Assembly: GCF_003057875.1 (NCBI RefSeq)
Contig: NZ_PYXZ01000012.1
Span: 62,001 to 126,000 of the forward strand
Length of the DNA stretch: 64,000 nucleotides
DNA from: Nocardioides currus
Lineage (GTDB): Bacteria; Actinomycetota; Actinomycetes; Propionibacteriales; Nocardioidaceae
Direction of reading: 5' to 3'
The position numbers and the translations under genes were made by a program. A model generated the notes under the pieces. It saw only the letters and a program-made list of their open reading frames with translations. It had not been told where the DNA came from and did no database searches. This document shows, piece by piece, positions 6,874 to 15,419 of this stretch (positions are counted from its first letter, which is position 1; each line of letters begins with the position of its first letter).

Positions 6874-8238
6874 TCAGCGGCCGGAGGGGGCCAACTCCTC
6901 GGCGGGCGAGGCGGGCGGGGGCGAGGTGTCGTGGTCGTCGACCATCGTCGCCTCGTCGAAGCGGTCCTCCCCCGACAGCACCCGGTCGAGCTGGGCGTGG
7001 TCCAGGGTGTTGGTCCACTGGCCGACCAGGATGGTGGCCACCGAGTTGCCGGCGAAGTTGGTCACGGCCCGCGCCTCGGACATGAAGCGGTCGATGCCGA
7101 CGATCAGGCCGACGCCGTCGAGCAGCTCGGGACGGTGCGAGGACAGTCCACCGGCCAGCGTGGCCAGGCCGGCGCCGGTGACCCCGGCAGCGCCCTTGGA
7201 GGCGATGATCATGAACAGCAGCAGGGAGATCTGCTCGCCGATGCTCAGCGGCTTGTCGAGGGCGTCGGCGATGAAGATCGAGGCCATCGTCAGGTAGATC
7301 GCGGTGCCGTCGAGGTTGAAGGAGTAGCCCGTCGGTACGACGACGCCGACCGTGGTCTTCTCGACGCCGGCGTGGTTCATCTTGGCGATCAGGCGGGGCA
7401 GTGCCGACTCGGACGACGAGGTCGACACGATCAGCAGGAACTCGCGCCCGAGGTACTTGAAGAGGCTGAAGATGTTCACCCCGGTGGCCAGCTTGAGGAT
7501 CGCGCCGAGGACGACGAAGACGAACAGGAAGCAGGTGATGTAGAAGGCCACCATGATCGTCAGCAGGCTCTTGATCGCGTCGACACCGGTCTCGCCGACC
7601 ACGGCGGCGATGGCGGCGAAGGCACCGATCGGGGCGGCCCACATGATCATCGCCAGCACCCGGAACACGAGCCGCTGGATGTGGCCGATGCCCGCCAGGA
7701 TCGGCTGGCCGGAGCGGCCCATGGCCTGGAGGGCGAAACCGACGAGGAGCGCGACCAGCAGGGTCTGGAGCACCTCGCCCGACGTCAGCGACGACAGCAG
7801 CGAGTCGGGGACGATGCCGGTGATGAACTCGGTGGTGGAGCCGTGCGCCTCGGCGGCCTGCTCCTTGCCGACCCCCGCGACGTCGTCGGAGAGGTTGAGG
7901 CCCTCACCCGGGTCGAGCAGGTTGCCGACCAGCATGCCGACGGCGAGCGCGACGGTGGACATCGTCAGGAAGTAGACGAGCGCGAGCCCACCGACCTTCC
8001 CGACGCTCGCCGCGCTGCGGACGGAGCCGACGCCGATGACCAGCGTGCAGAAGATGACCGGCTGGATCATCATCTTGATCAGGGCGACGAACGTCGTGCC
8101 GATCCACTTCAGGCCCACCGCGAAGTCGGGCACGACGAGGCCGGTGATGGCCCCGAGCACCACGGCGACGATCACCGCGATGTAGAGGTAGTGGGTGCGG
8201 TCGCGCTTGACCGTCACCTCGTCTGTCGTTGCGCTCAT
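6874..8238 (-). CDS. Dicarboxylate/amino acid:cation symporter (DAACS family)
   Basis: This 454-aa inner-membrane secondary carrier belongs to the GltP/DctA family. Hallmarks are the serine-rich re-entrant loop VSTSSSESALPRLIAKM, then VVPTGYSFNLDGTAIYLT, then a second re-entrant loop with ASKGAAGVTGAG. Eight transmembrane spans with two hairpins are expected for this length. The ATG at 8238 has a strong GGAGGAACC ribosome site; an upstream extension reading is rejected. A CitA/DcuS-type sensor kinase and response regulator are divergent 155 bp away, so C4-dicarboxylate or citrate-like substrates are plausible. Glutamate or aspartate cannot be excluded from sequence. Confidence 0.93.
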   Translation of the reverse strand: MSATTDEVTVKRDRTHYLYIAVIVAVVLGAITGLVVPDFAVGLKWIGTTFVALIKMMIQPVIFCTLVIGVGSVRSAASVGKVGGLALVYFLTMSTVALAVGMLVGNLLDPGEGLNLSDDVAGVGKEQAAEAHGSTTEFITGIVPDSLLSSLTSGEVLQTLLVALLVGFALQAMGRSGQPILAGIGHIQRLVFRVLAMIMWAAPIGAFAAIAAVVGETGVDAIKSLLTIMVAFYITCFLFVFVVLGAILKLATGVNIFSLFKYLGREFLLIVSTSSSESALPRLIAKMNHAGVEKTTVGVVVPTGYSFNLDGTAIYLTMASIFIADALDKPLSIGEQISLLLFMIIASKGAAGVTGAGLATLAGGLSSHRPELLDGVGLIVGIDRFMSEARAVTNFAGNSVATILVGQWTNTLDHAQLDRVLSGEDRFDEATMVDDHDTSPPPASPAEELAPSGR

Positions 8239-8393
8239 GGTTCCTCCGGCTCCGGTCCTGCGTGGGGGTGGGTGGGCTGTGCCCTGCGCCACATCCTGTG
8301 GGCTCCTGTGACGGCCGTCACCCTTGTGTTCGTTGAGTTCACGCCGACGTGCACCGACCCGGCACACCCGGACGGGTACGGCACAATGCGGCC

Positions 8394-9983
8394 ATGGCTC
8401 CAGCCGCGGTGCGACGACGGGAGAGCCCGGTCGCCCGCCAGATCCTGCTGCTGCAGGTCGGCGTGGTCGTCGTGCTCGTCGTCACCGCGGTCGCCCTCGC
8501 CGCCTGGGACGCCCGCCGCGACTCGCGCACCAGCGCGCGCGAGCAGGCCACCGCGGTGGCCCGCTCGGTGGCCGACTCCCCCTTCGTGCGCGAGCAGGTC
8601 CGCACACCCGACCCGACCGCGCTGCTCCAGCCGTTCGCCGAGGAGGTGCGGATCGACACCGGCACCGACTTCGTCGTGATCATGGACCGCGACCGGATCC
8701 GCTGGACGCACCCCGACGTCAGCCAAATCGGGCGGGAGTTCGTCGGCGGCACCGGCGACGCCCTCGAGGGCCGGCCCTTCACGCAGGAGTACCGCGGCAC
8801 GCTCGGGCCGTCGGTGCGAGCCGTCGTCCCCGTGACCGACGGAGGCGAGGTGGTGGCCCTGGTCGCCGTCGGCATCAAGATCCAGCGCCTCGACCAGCGG
8901 CTGCTCGACGACCTGCCCGGCATCGGGCTGGCCGCCCTCGCGACGCTGCTGACCGGCTGCCTGGGCGCCTGGCTGATCGCGCGGCGGCTGCGCCGGCAGA
9001 CCCACGGCATGGGCGAGCGCGAGATGACCCGGATGTACGAGTACTACCGGGCCGTGCTCGGGGCGGTCCGCGAGGGCCTGCTGCTCGTCGACTCCGACCT
9101 GCGGGTGCAGCTCGTCAACGACGAGGCGACCCGCCTCCTCGCCCTGCCCGACGACGCCGAGGGCCGGTCGCTGACCGATCTCGGCCTCCCGCCGGGCCTC
9201 GTGGCTGCGGTCGAGCAGCGGGCGGCGGTGGCCGACCAGACCTACGTGCTGGGCCAGCAGGTGCTCGTCCTCAGCACCTCCCCCGCCTACTGGCGCCAGG
9301 CCGAGGTGGGCGCCGTCGTGACCGTGCGTGATCGCACCGAGCTCCAGGCGGTCACCGGCGAGCTGGACCTGGTCCGCGGCCTCACCGAGTCGCTGCGCGC
9401 CCAGAGCCACGAGGCCGCCAACCGCCTGCACACGATGGTGTCGCTGGTCGAGATGGGGCGCCCCGAGCAGGCCGTCGAGTTCGCCATCGCCGAGCTCCAC
9501 GTCGCCCAGGGCCTCGCCGACGAGCTCGTCGCAGCCGTCGACGAGCCGGTGCTCGCCGCGCTCCTGCTGGGCAAGACGGCGCAGGCCGCCGAGCGCGGGA
9601 TCACGCTCGCCATCGAGGGCGACCTGCCCTCCGACCTGCCTGTCGACTCGCGCGACCTCGTCACCGTGGTCGGCAACCTGGTCGACAACGCCTTCGACGC
9701 GGTCGCCGAGACGCGCTCGACCCGACCCCAGCAGGTGCGGGTGTCCCTCGACGGCGGGCCCGAACGCCTCCACATCGAGGTCGACGACTCCGGTCCGGGC
9801 ATCGCGCCCGAGGACCGGGCGCACGTCCTCGACCGCGGCTGGTCGAGCAAGGCGTCGGAAGGACGCGGGCTGGGGCTCGCCATCGTCACCCAGGTCGTCT
9901 CGCGCCACGCCGGCACCCTCGAGGTGGCCGACTCCCCCCTCGGCGGTGCCCGGTTCGTGCTCGACGTGGAGGTGGCTCCGTGA
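8394..9983 (+). CDS. CitA/DcuS-type sensor histidine kinase
   Basis: This 529-aa membrane sensor has a first TM span at about residues 17-38, then a periplasmic PDC/sCACHE-like domain (about 40-175) and a second TM near 176-197. A cytoplasmic PAS domain (about 215-310) follows. The dimerisation helix carries the phosphoacceptor His339 in AQSHEAANRLHT, a CitA/DcuS-type H box. The ATP domain has NLVDNAFDAV, DSGPGIAP and GRGLGLAIV. It overlaps the response regulator by 4 nt (GTGA), so the two are translated together. The divergent symporter suggests it senses the transported carboxylate and controls uptake; the ligand is inferred from neighbours only. Confidence 0.92.
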   Translation: MAPAAVRRRESPVARQILLLQVGVVVVLVVTAVALAAWDARRDSRTSAREQATAVARSVADSPFVREQVRTPDPTALLQPFAEEVRIDTGTDFVVIMDRDRIRWTHPDVSQIGREFVGGTGDALEGRPFTQEYRGTLGPSVRAVVPVTDGGEVVALVAVGIKIQRLDQRLLDDLPGIGLAALATLLTGCLGAWLIARRLRRQTHGMGEREMTRMYEYYRAVLGAVREGLLLVDSDLRVQLVNDEATRLLALPDDAEGRSLTDLGLPPGLVAAVEQRAAVADQTYVLGQQVLVLSTSPAYWRQAEVGAVVTVRDRTELQAVTGELDLVRGLTESLRAQSHEAANRLHTMVSLVEMGRPEQAVEFAIAELHVAQGLADELVAAVDEPVLAALLLGKTAQAAERGITLAIEGDLPSDLPVDSRDLVTVVGNLVDNAFDAVAETRSTRPQQVRVSLDGGPERLHIEVDDSGPGIAPEDRAHVLDRGWSSKASEGRGLGLAIVTQVVSRHAGTLEVADSPLGGARFVLDVEVAP

Positions 9984-10675
9984 GCGTGCGGGTGCTCGTC
10001 GTCGAGGACGAGGAGGTCGCGGCCGAGGCGCACGCGACGTACGTCGGCCGCGTGCCCGGCTTCGAGCTGGCCGGCGTCGCCCGATCGGCCGGCGACGCCC
10101 TGCGCCTGCTGCGTGGCGACGACGCCGTCGACCTGATCCTCCTCGACATGCACCTCCCGGACGGGCACGGGCTCGGCCTGCTGCAACGGATCCGCGCCGA
10201 GGGCCACACCGTCGACGTCATCGCCGTCACCTCGGCGCGCGACACCGAGGTCGTGCGCCGCGCGGTCTCCCAGGGCGTCGTGCTCTACCTCCTCAAGCCG
10301 TTCACCTTCGCCGCGTTCCGGGGCAAGCTCGAGCAGTACGCCGAGTTCCGGACCCGTCTCGAGAGCTCGCCGACCGACGTGGTGCAGGACGACGTCGACC
10401 AGCTCTTCGGAGCCCTCCGCGCCCGGCCCACCGGCGAGGCACTGCCCAAGGGGATGAGCCCCGACTCGCTGCGCGCGGTGGTCGAGGCACTGCGTCGCCG
10501 ACCCGACGGCCTCTCCGCCAGCGAGGTCGCCACCCAGGTCGGCGTCTCCCGGGTCACGGCCCGGCGCTACCTCGAGCACCTCGCGGACGAGGCCCGGGTG
10601 ACCAGATCGCCGCGTTACGGCGGCACCGGGCGCCCCGAGGTCGGCTACGTCTGGGCCACCCCCGACGACGCCTGA
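9980..10675 (+). CDS. CitB/DcuR-type response regulator
   Basis: This 231-aa cytoplasmic regulator has a receiver domain with the acidic pair near residues 10-11, phosphoacceptor Asp56 in LILLDMHLPDG, and the conserved Lys in LLKPFTF. The output part (about 160-231) is a winged-helix-like HTH, GLSASEVATQVGVSRVTARR, typical of the CitB/DcuR branch. It starts at a GTG overlapping the kinase stop. The symporter gene upstream of the kinase, read in the opposite direction, is the obvious target. No operator could be defined by eye in the 155-bp intergenic region. Confidence 0.93.
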   Translation: MSVRVLVVEDEEVAAEAHATYVGRVPGFELAGVARSAGDALRLLRGDDAVDLILLDMHLPDGHGLGLLQRIRAEGHTVDVIAVTSARDTEVVRRAVSQGVVLYLLKPFTFAAFRGKLEQYAEFRTRLESSPTDVVQDDVDQLFGALRARPTGEALPKGMSPDSLRAVVEALRRRPDGLSASEVATQVGVSRVTARRYLEHLADEARVTRSPRYGGTGRPEVGYVWATPDDA

Positions 10676-10752
10676 CGCCTGTCGCGACCAGCCTCGGAGG
10701 ATCTACCGTGGATCACCGCGCGACCGGGCGCGGACCTGTTCCGGGAGGCGCC

Positions 10753-11418
10753 ATGAGCCAGCCGAGCCGTGAGCCCGCACCCCTCGCCGTACGCGCCCAG
10801 ATCCTGGCGACCGAGCACTGGGGACTGCTGGCCGTCCGCAGCCAGACGTGGAACGAGGTGATGGGCCGGATCTCGGCCCAGCTCACGTTCGCGTCCGCGT
10901 CGCTGGTCTTCCTCGCCCTCGCGGTGCAGGGGCTCGGCTACTCCGAGACGTTTCGGATCCTGGCGATCTCCCTCGGCGTGGTGGTCCTGCTGACGGGCAC
11001 GCTGACCAGCTTCCGGGTCGCCAACGCGAGCCAGGAGGACTACTTCTTCGTCCTCGGGATGAACCGTCTGCGAGCGGCGTACGTCGACATCGACCCGACC
11101 CTCGCGCCCTACTTCGTCACCGGGATGCACGACGACCCGCACGCCGTGCAGCAGACCTACACGATGGGCCCGGTGCGCGACGTCAACCACGTGCTGGCCA
11201 GCGCGGCGATGTTCGTGATCGTGGTCAACACGATCGTGGCCGGTGGGCTCGTCGCGTTCGTCGGGTGGCCGCTGGGGCCGTGGCCCGCCGCCGGTCTGGG
11301 CGTCGTCGCCGGGGTGCTGCACTTCGGCCTGTGGATTCTGCAGGGCAAGCGCACCTACGAGACCAACACCGACCCGCAGTGGATCCGGTTCCCGACCCCG
11401 CCGGCGGACGTCAGCTGA
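10753..11418 (+). CDS. Four-TM membrane protein of unknown function
   Basis: This 221-aa protein is not assigned to a family I can name with confidence. A 38-residue cytoplasmic N-terminus precedes two hydrophobic spans (about 42-62 and 68-88), a polar loop (about 95-145) rich in Tyr and His, and two more spans (about 148-170 and 177-197). The ATG has a GGGAGGCGCC ribosome site. It is separated from the response regulator by 77 bp, so its link to the two-component system is uncertain. Its last 8 nt overlap the convergent glyA stop on the other strand. Confidence 0.8.
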   Translation: MSQPSREPAPLAVRAQILATEHWGLLAVRSQTWNEVMGRISAQLTFASASLVFLALAVQGLGYSETFRILAISLGVVVLLTGTLTSFRVANASQEDYFFVLGMNRLRAAYVDIDPTLAPYFVTGMHDDPHAVQQTYTMGPVRDVNHVLASAAMFVIVVNTIVAGGLVAFVGWPLGPWPAAGLGVVAGVLHFGLWILQGKRTYETNTDPQWIRFPTPPADVS

Positions 11419-12859
11419 GCTCGAGACCCGGGTAGAGCGGGTTCTTGTCCAGCAGCTCGTCGGCGCCGGCCTGCACCCGCTCGGCGACACCGTCGGCGAG
11501 GACGTACGACGCCTTGCTCGGCTCGCCCGCCTTGGTGGTGCCGGGCTGGGTGTTGGAGAGCACCTCGATCATCAGCTCCGCCACCCGGTCGAACTCCTCG
11601 TGGCCGAACCCGCGGGTGGTCAGCGCCGGGGTGCCGAGGCGGACGCCGGAGGTGTACCACGCGCCGTTGGGGTCGCTGGGGATCGAGTTGCGGTTGGTGA
11701 CGACGCCGGCGTCGAGCAGGGCCGACTCGGCCTGCCGCCCGGTGAGGCCGAAGCCGGAGACGTCGAGCAGCACGATGTGGTTGTCGGTGCCGCCGGTGAC
11801 CAGGCGGGCGTCGCGCTTGAGGAAGCCCTCCGCGAGCGACTGCGCGTTGTCGGCGATCGCCTGGGCGTAGGTCTGGAACTCCGGCCGGCGCGCCTCGGCG
11901 AACGCCACCGCCTTCGCGGCCATCATGTGCGACAGCGGACCGCCGAGGACCATCGGGCAGCCGCGGTCGACGTCGGCCGCGAACTCCTCCTGAGCCAGCA
12001 CCATGCCGCCACGCGGGCCGCGCAGCGACTTGTGGGTCGTCGTGGTGGTGATGTGCGCGTGGGGCACCGGGTCCTCGTCGCCCGAGAACACCTTGCCGGC
12101 CACCAGTCCCGCGAAGTGCGCCATGTCGACCATCAGCACGGCCCCGACCTCGTCGGCGATCTCGCGCATCTTGGCGAAGTTCACGCGGCGGGGGTAGGCC
12201 GAGTAGCCGGCCACCAGCACCAGCGGCTTGAACTCCCGCGCCTTCGCGGCGACCTGGTCGTAGTCGAGCAGGCCGGTCTCCGGGTCGGTGCCGTACTGCT
12301 GCTGGTGGAACATCTTGCCGCTGATGTTGGGCCGGAAGCCGTGGGTCAGGTGCCCGCCCGCGTCGAGCGACATCCCGAGCAGTCGCTGGTTGCCGAACTC
12401 GTGGCGCAGCGACTCCCAGTCGGCCTCGGTCAGCTCGTTGACGTTCTTCGCCCCGAGCTTCTTCAGCGCGGGCGTCTCGATCCGGTTGGCCAGGATGGAC
12501 CAGAAGGCGACGAGGTTGGCGTCGATCCCGGAGTGCGGCTGGACATAGGCGTACGGCGCACCGAACAGCTCACGCGCGTGCTCGGCCGCCAGCGCCTCGA
12601 CGGTGTCGACGTTCTGGCAGGCGGCGTAGAAGCGGTGGCCGACCGTGCCCTCGGCGTACTTGTCGCTGAACCACGTGCCCATCGTGAGCAGGACGGCCGG
12701 TGAGGCGTAGTTCTCCGACGCGATCAGCTTCAACGAACCTCGCTGGTCCGCCAGCTCCTGGCGGGTGGCCGCCGCGATGCGCGGCTCGACCGACTCGATG
12801 ACCTTGAGGGCCTGCTCGTAGGCGCCGGAGGTGAGCTGGGACAGGGAGGCATCCGTCAT
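11411..12859 (-). CDS. glyA: Serine hydroxymethyltransferase
   Basis: This 482-aa PLP enzyme interconverts serine and glycine with tetrahydrofolate, feeding one-carbon metabolism. Marks include SLKLIASENYASPAV, the VQPHSGIDANL segment, the VDMAHFAGLVAGK strand with PLP-contacting Asp and His, and the Schiff-base Lys in TTTTHKSLRGPRGG. It is longer than the usual 410-430 residues because of insertions such as QQQYGTDPETGLLDYDQ, a form seen in some actinobacteria. It is monocistronic and convergent with the four-TM gene. Only 66 bp separate it from the divergent arylsulfotransferase gene. Confidence 0.96.
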   Translation of the reverse strand: MTDASLSQLTSGAYEQALKVIESVEPRIAAATRQELADQRGSLKLIASENYASPAVLLTMGTWFSDKYAEGTVGHRFYAACQNVDTVEALAAEHARELFGAPYAYVQPHSGIDANLVAFWSILANRIETPALKKLGAKNVNELTEADWESLRHEFGNQRLLGMSLDAGGHLTHGFRPNISGKMFHQQQYGTDPETGLLDYDQVAAKAREFKPLVLVAGYSAYPRRVNFAKMREIADEVGAVLMVDMAHFAGLVAGKVFSGDEDPVPHAHITTTTTHKSLRGPRGGMVLAQEEFAADVDRGCPMVLGGPLSHMMAAKAVAFAEARRPEFQTYAQAIADNAQSLAEGFLKRDARLVTGGTDNHIVLLDVSGFGLTGRQAESALLDAGVVTNRNSIPSDPNGAWYTSGVRLGTPALTTRGFGHEEFDRVAELMIEVLSNTQPGTTKAGEPSKASYVLADGVAERVQAGADELLDKNPLYPGLELS

Positions 12860-12925
12860 GGCGCCAGCCTAGAGGTTTCGGGGCATCCGGCGGACAGTGC
12901 GTCCACGCCGGGTTAGCGTCCTTGG

Positions 12926-15118
12926 GTGCGAGCTCGGGCATGGACAGCAGCTTCGGTCGTCGGACTCGTCGCGGCCGTGCTGCCGACCGTCGGGGGTGAG
13001 CCCGTGCCGGCTCGTGCGGCCGCGCCGCCCGCCATCTCCGTCGCCGCACCGGCGTGGATGTATCCCGCCTTCGACCCGGCGGTCTCGAGGTACGCCGTCC
13101 ACCGCTCGAGCGACGGCACGGTCAGGGTCCAGGTGACCGGTGACGGCGCGGTGTCGTTCGACGGCGTGCCCGACGACGACGGCAACGCAGACTTCGCCGA
13201 CGCGCAGCCGGGAGACGAGATCTCGGTGTTCGTCGACGACGGCAACCTGCGCCGCGCCTACGCGCTCCACGTCCTGCCGGACTCGTTCCCCCGCCTTGCC
13301 GCCACCCACGACGGCACCCCGCTGCAGCCGGGCAACATCGCCGTCACCATCGACCGCTTCGACGGTGTGTCACCGCGCTACGAGGCGGTGCTCGACCGCC
13401 ACGGTGTCCCGGTCCACGCACGCGAGCACGGCGAGCGGGTGCTCGACCTGAAGCTCGCCCGGAGCGGCCAGCTCACGGTCCAACGGCCCACGACCACGGG
13501 TGGTCGCACCGGCGAGGCGCTCGTCGTCCTCGACGACCGTTTCCGCGAGGTCCGTCGGTTCGACACGACGGGCCTCGTCAACACCGACGGCCACGACTCG
13601 GTGCTGGAGGCGGACGGCTCGCGCTGGCTGATGGCGTACGAGCCGAACACGTCCACCGGCCTCGTCGACTCGGTGATCCAGCACGTCCTCGCCGACGGCA
13701 CCGTCGACTTCCAGTGGTCCAGCGCGCCGTACGCCGACGAGACGACTGCCGCGGGCAACGCCGACTACGCCCACCTCAACTCGATCGACGTGCAGCCCAA
13801 CGGCGACGTGCTGGCGTCCTTCCGCCACCTGAGCTCGGTGTTCCTGATCGCCAGCCGCGCCCACGACGGCCACCAGCCGGGCGACGTGATCTGGAAGCTC
13901 GGCGGCCGTGACAGCAGCTTCACGTTCCCGTCCGGCGACGTCGGTCCGTGCGCGCAGCACTCCGCGTCGCTGCTCGGCAACGGCCACGTGCTGCTCTTCG
14001 ACAACGGGTCCACGCCGTTCTTCGGCAACCTGTGCGTGGACCCCGCGGATCAGCAGGGCCCCGCCACCCAGCGACTCTCCACACGGGTCGTCGAGCTCGC
14101 CCTCGACGGCGACCGCGCGACGGTGGCCAGGACGTACGGCGAGGCGGACCGTTTCTCGTGGTTCATGGGCTCGGCGGCGAGACTGCCCGGAGGTCACGTG
14201 CTGATCGGCTGGTCGGCCGACACCCATGCGATCTCCACCGAGACGGACGCCACCGGCGCCACCCTGTGGAGCCTCGCGGACACCCGCTGGCGCGCCGGCG
14301 GGCCCGAGCCGTCGGCCTACGTCAGCTATCGCGCCGCCCTGGTCCCCGAGCGCGACGGCTTCGACCCGGAGGTCACGCTCGACGGCCCGCCCGACGGTGC
14401 CGTGGTGCAGGAGGATGCGGTCGTGCCCGTCGAGTTCTCCTGCCAGGACCGAGGCGGATCGACGCTCCAGACCTGCGACGGACCAGCGGGGCGGGTGCTC
14501 GACACCACGACCGCCGGCGCTCACACCTGGCAGGTGACGGCGCGCGACGGGTCGGGCCGGTCGACCACCGCCACCCGCAGCTTCACGGTGTCGGCCGCGG
14601 CGACTCCCACACCGGCGACTCCCACGCCGTCACCGACGCCCACCACGACACCCACAGCGACACCCACAGCGGCACCGCCGCCGCCCGGTCCCGTCGCTCC
14701 CCCGGTCCGCCGCGCGCGACCCGACCTCGCCGTCAGCACCGGTCGCGGCTCGTGGGTGGGCGCGGGCGAGCTCGCCCCCACCCGCCAGACCGCAGTCGTG
14801 GACCTCGCGAAGCACGGCTCCACCCCCTCCGTCCGGATCCGGCTGACGAACGCCGGGACCGCTTGCGGGCGGTTCGTGCTCCGAGGACCGGCGCGGGCCG
14901 ACGGCGGCGGCATCGTGATGTCCTACCGCTCCCGGGGAGCCGACCGGACCCGGGCGCTCTCCCGCGGCTGGCGGACTCCCGCGCTCGACCCGGGCCAGAG
15001 CCTGCGCATCCGCATGCGCATCCGGCTGCCGACGTTCTTCGACGGCCGTGCCGCACTGCCGTTGCGAGCGTCCTCGGACGGCGGTCGGGACCGGGTGCGG
15101 GTGACGTTCGGGCGCTGA
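12926..15118 (+). CDS. Secreted arylsulfotransferase-like protein with C-terminal domain
   Basis: This 730-aa exported protein starts at GTG 12926 with a signal peptide of about 31 residues ending ARA-AAPP. The main domain (about 100-480) resembles the Arylsulfotran_2/ASST beta-propeller family, with TDGHDSVLEADGSRWLM, AHLNSIDVQPNGDVLASFRH and AQHSASLLGNGHVLLFDNG. In true ASSTs conserved His residues carry the sulfate intermediate; which His matters here is unproven. An Ig-like segment, a Thr/Pro linker (about residues 550-585) and a C-terminal domain with basic surfaces follow. It lies next to an assimilatory sulfur operon on the same strand, but a functional link is only suggestive. Confidence 0.8.
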   Translation: MRARAWTAASVVGLVAAVLPTVGGEPVPARAAAPPAISVAAPAWMYPAFDPAVSRYAVHRSSDGTVRVQVTGDGAVSFDGVPDDDGNADFADAQPGDEISVFVDDGNLRRAYALHVLPDSFPRLAATHDGTPLQPGNIAVTIDRFDGVSPRYEAVLDRHGVPVHAREHGERVLDLKLARSGQLTVQRPTTTGGRTGEALVVLDDRFREVRRFDTTGLVNTDGHDSVLEADGSRWLMAYEPNTSTGLVDSVIQHVLADGTVDFQWSSAPYADETTAAGNADYAHLNSIDVQPNGDVLASFRHLSSVFLIASRAHDGHQPGDVIWKLGGRDSSFTFPSGDVGPCAQHSASLLGNGHVLLFDNGSTPFFGNLCVDPADQQGPATQRLSTRVVELALDGDRATVARTYGEADRFSWFMGSAARLPGGHVLIGWSADTHAISTETDATGATLWSLADTRWRAGGPEPSAYVSYRAALVPERDGFDPEVTLDGPPDGAVVQEDAVVPVEFSCQDRGGSTLQTCDGPAGRVLDTTTAGAHTWQVTARDGSGRSTTATRSFTVSAAATPTPATPTPSPTPTTTPTATPTAAPPPPGPVAPPVRRARPDLAVSTGRGSWVGAGELAPTRQTAVVDLAKHGSTPSVRIRLTNAGTACGRFVLRGPARADGGGIVMSYRSRGADRTRALSRGWRTPALDPGQSLRIRMRIRLPTFFDGRAALPLRASSDGGRDRVRVTFGR

Positions 15119-15256
15119 GCCCGGTGTGACGTAGGCCGCACGATCGCGGCCGAACCCGCGTGGACCCGCGCCGCGCGTCTCAACATGTGGCGGCACGTCT
15201 CTCATCATGAGATTTCGCCTTGTGGTCAAGGTGTCCGAGCGTTGAGACTCCTTGAC

Positions 15257-15346
15257 ATGACTCTTGCTGCGACGTCGACGTTCCTGGTGGTCCGCCGCCA
15301 CGTGGACTTCGGACGCACGCGCAGCATGATGTGTTGGCATCGCTGA
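15257..15346 (+). CDS. Short sulfur-operon leader peptide (29 aa), probable attenuator
   Basis: This 29-codon ORF begins MTLAATSTFL, contains VRRHVDFGRTRS and ends MMCWHR. The RRHVD core with a Cys near the C-terminus matches the pattern I recall for short leader peptides upstream of actinobacterial sulfur and cysteine genes. A weak promoter-like pair, TTGTGG (15220-15225) and GAGACT (15244-15249), would put transcription start at or beside the ATG, so a leaderless message is possible. The single Cys is a TGT codon, rare in this GC-rich genome. Its stop is 73 nt from the sulfite reductase start. Ribosome slowing at Cys during starvation could control the operon; this is inference. Confidence 0.7.
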   Translation: MTLAATSTFLVVRRHVDFGRTRSMMCWHR

Positions 15347-15419
15347 CTCGCCGCCCAGTCACCGCACGTCACCGCGCTCATCGTCGCGCGCGGCCCTCAG
15401 CGAACAGGACCATTCCCCC

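Noticed and set aside
15134..15151. GGCCGC-ACGATC-GCGGCC hairpin after the arylsulfotransferase
   Set aside because: Stem of only 6 bp in a GC-rich region; too weak to call a terminator.
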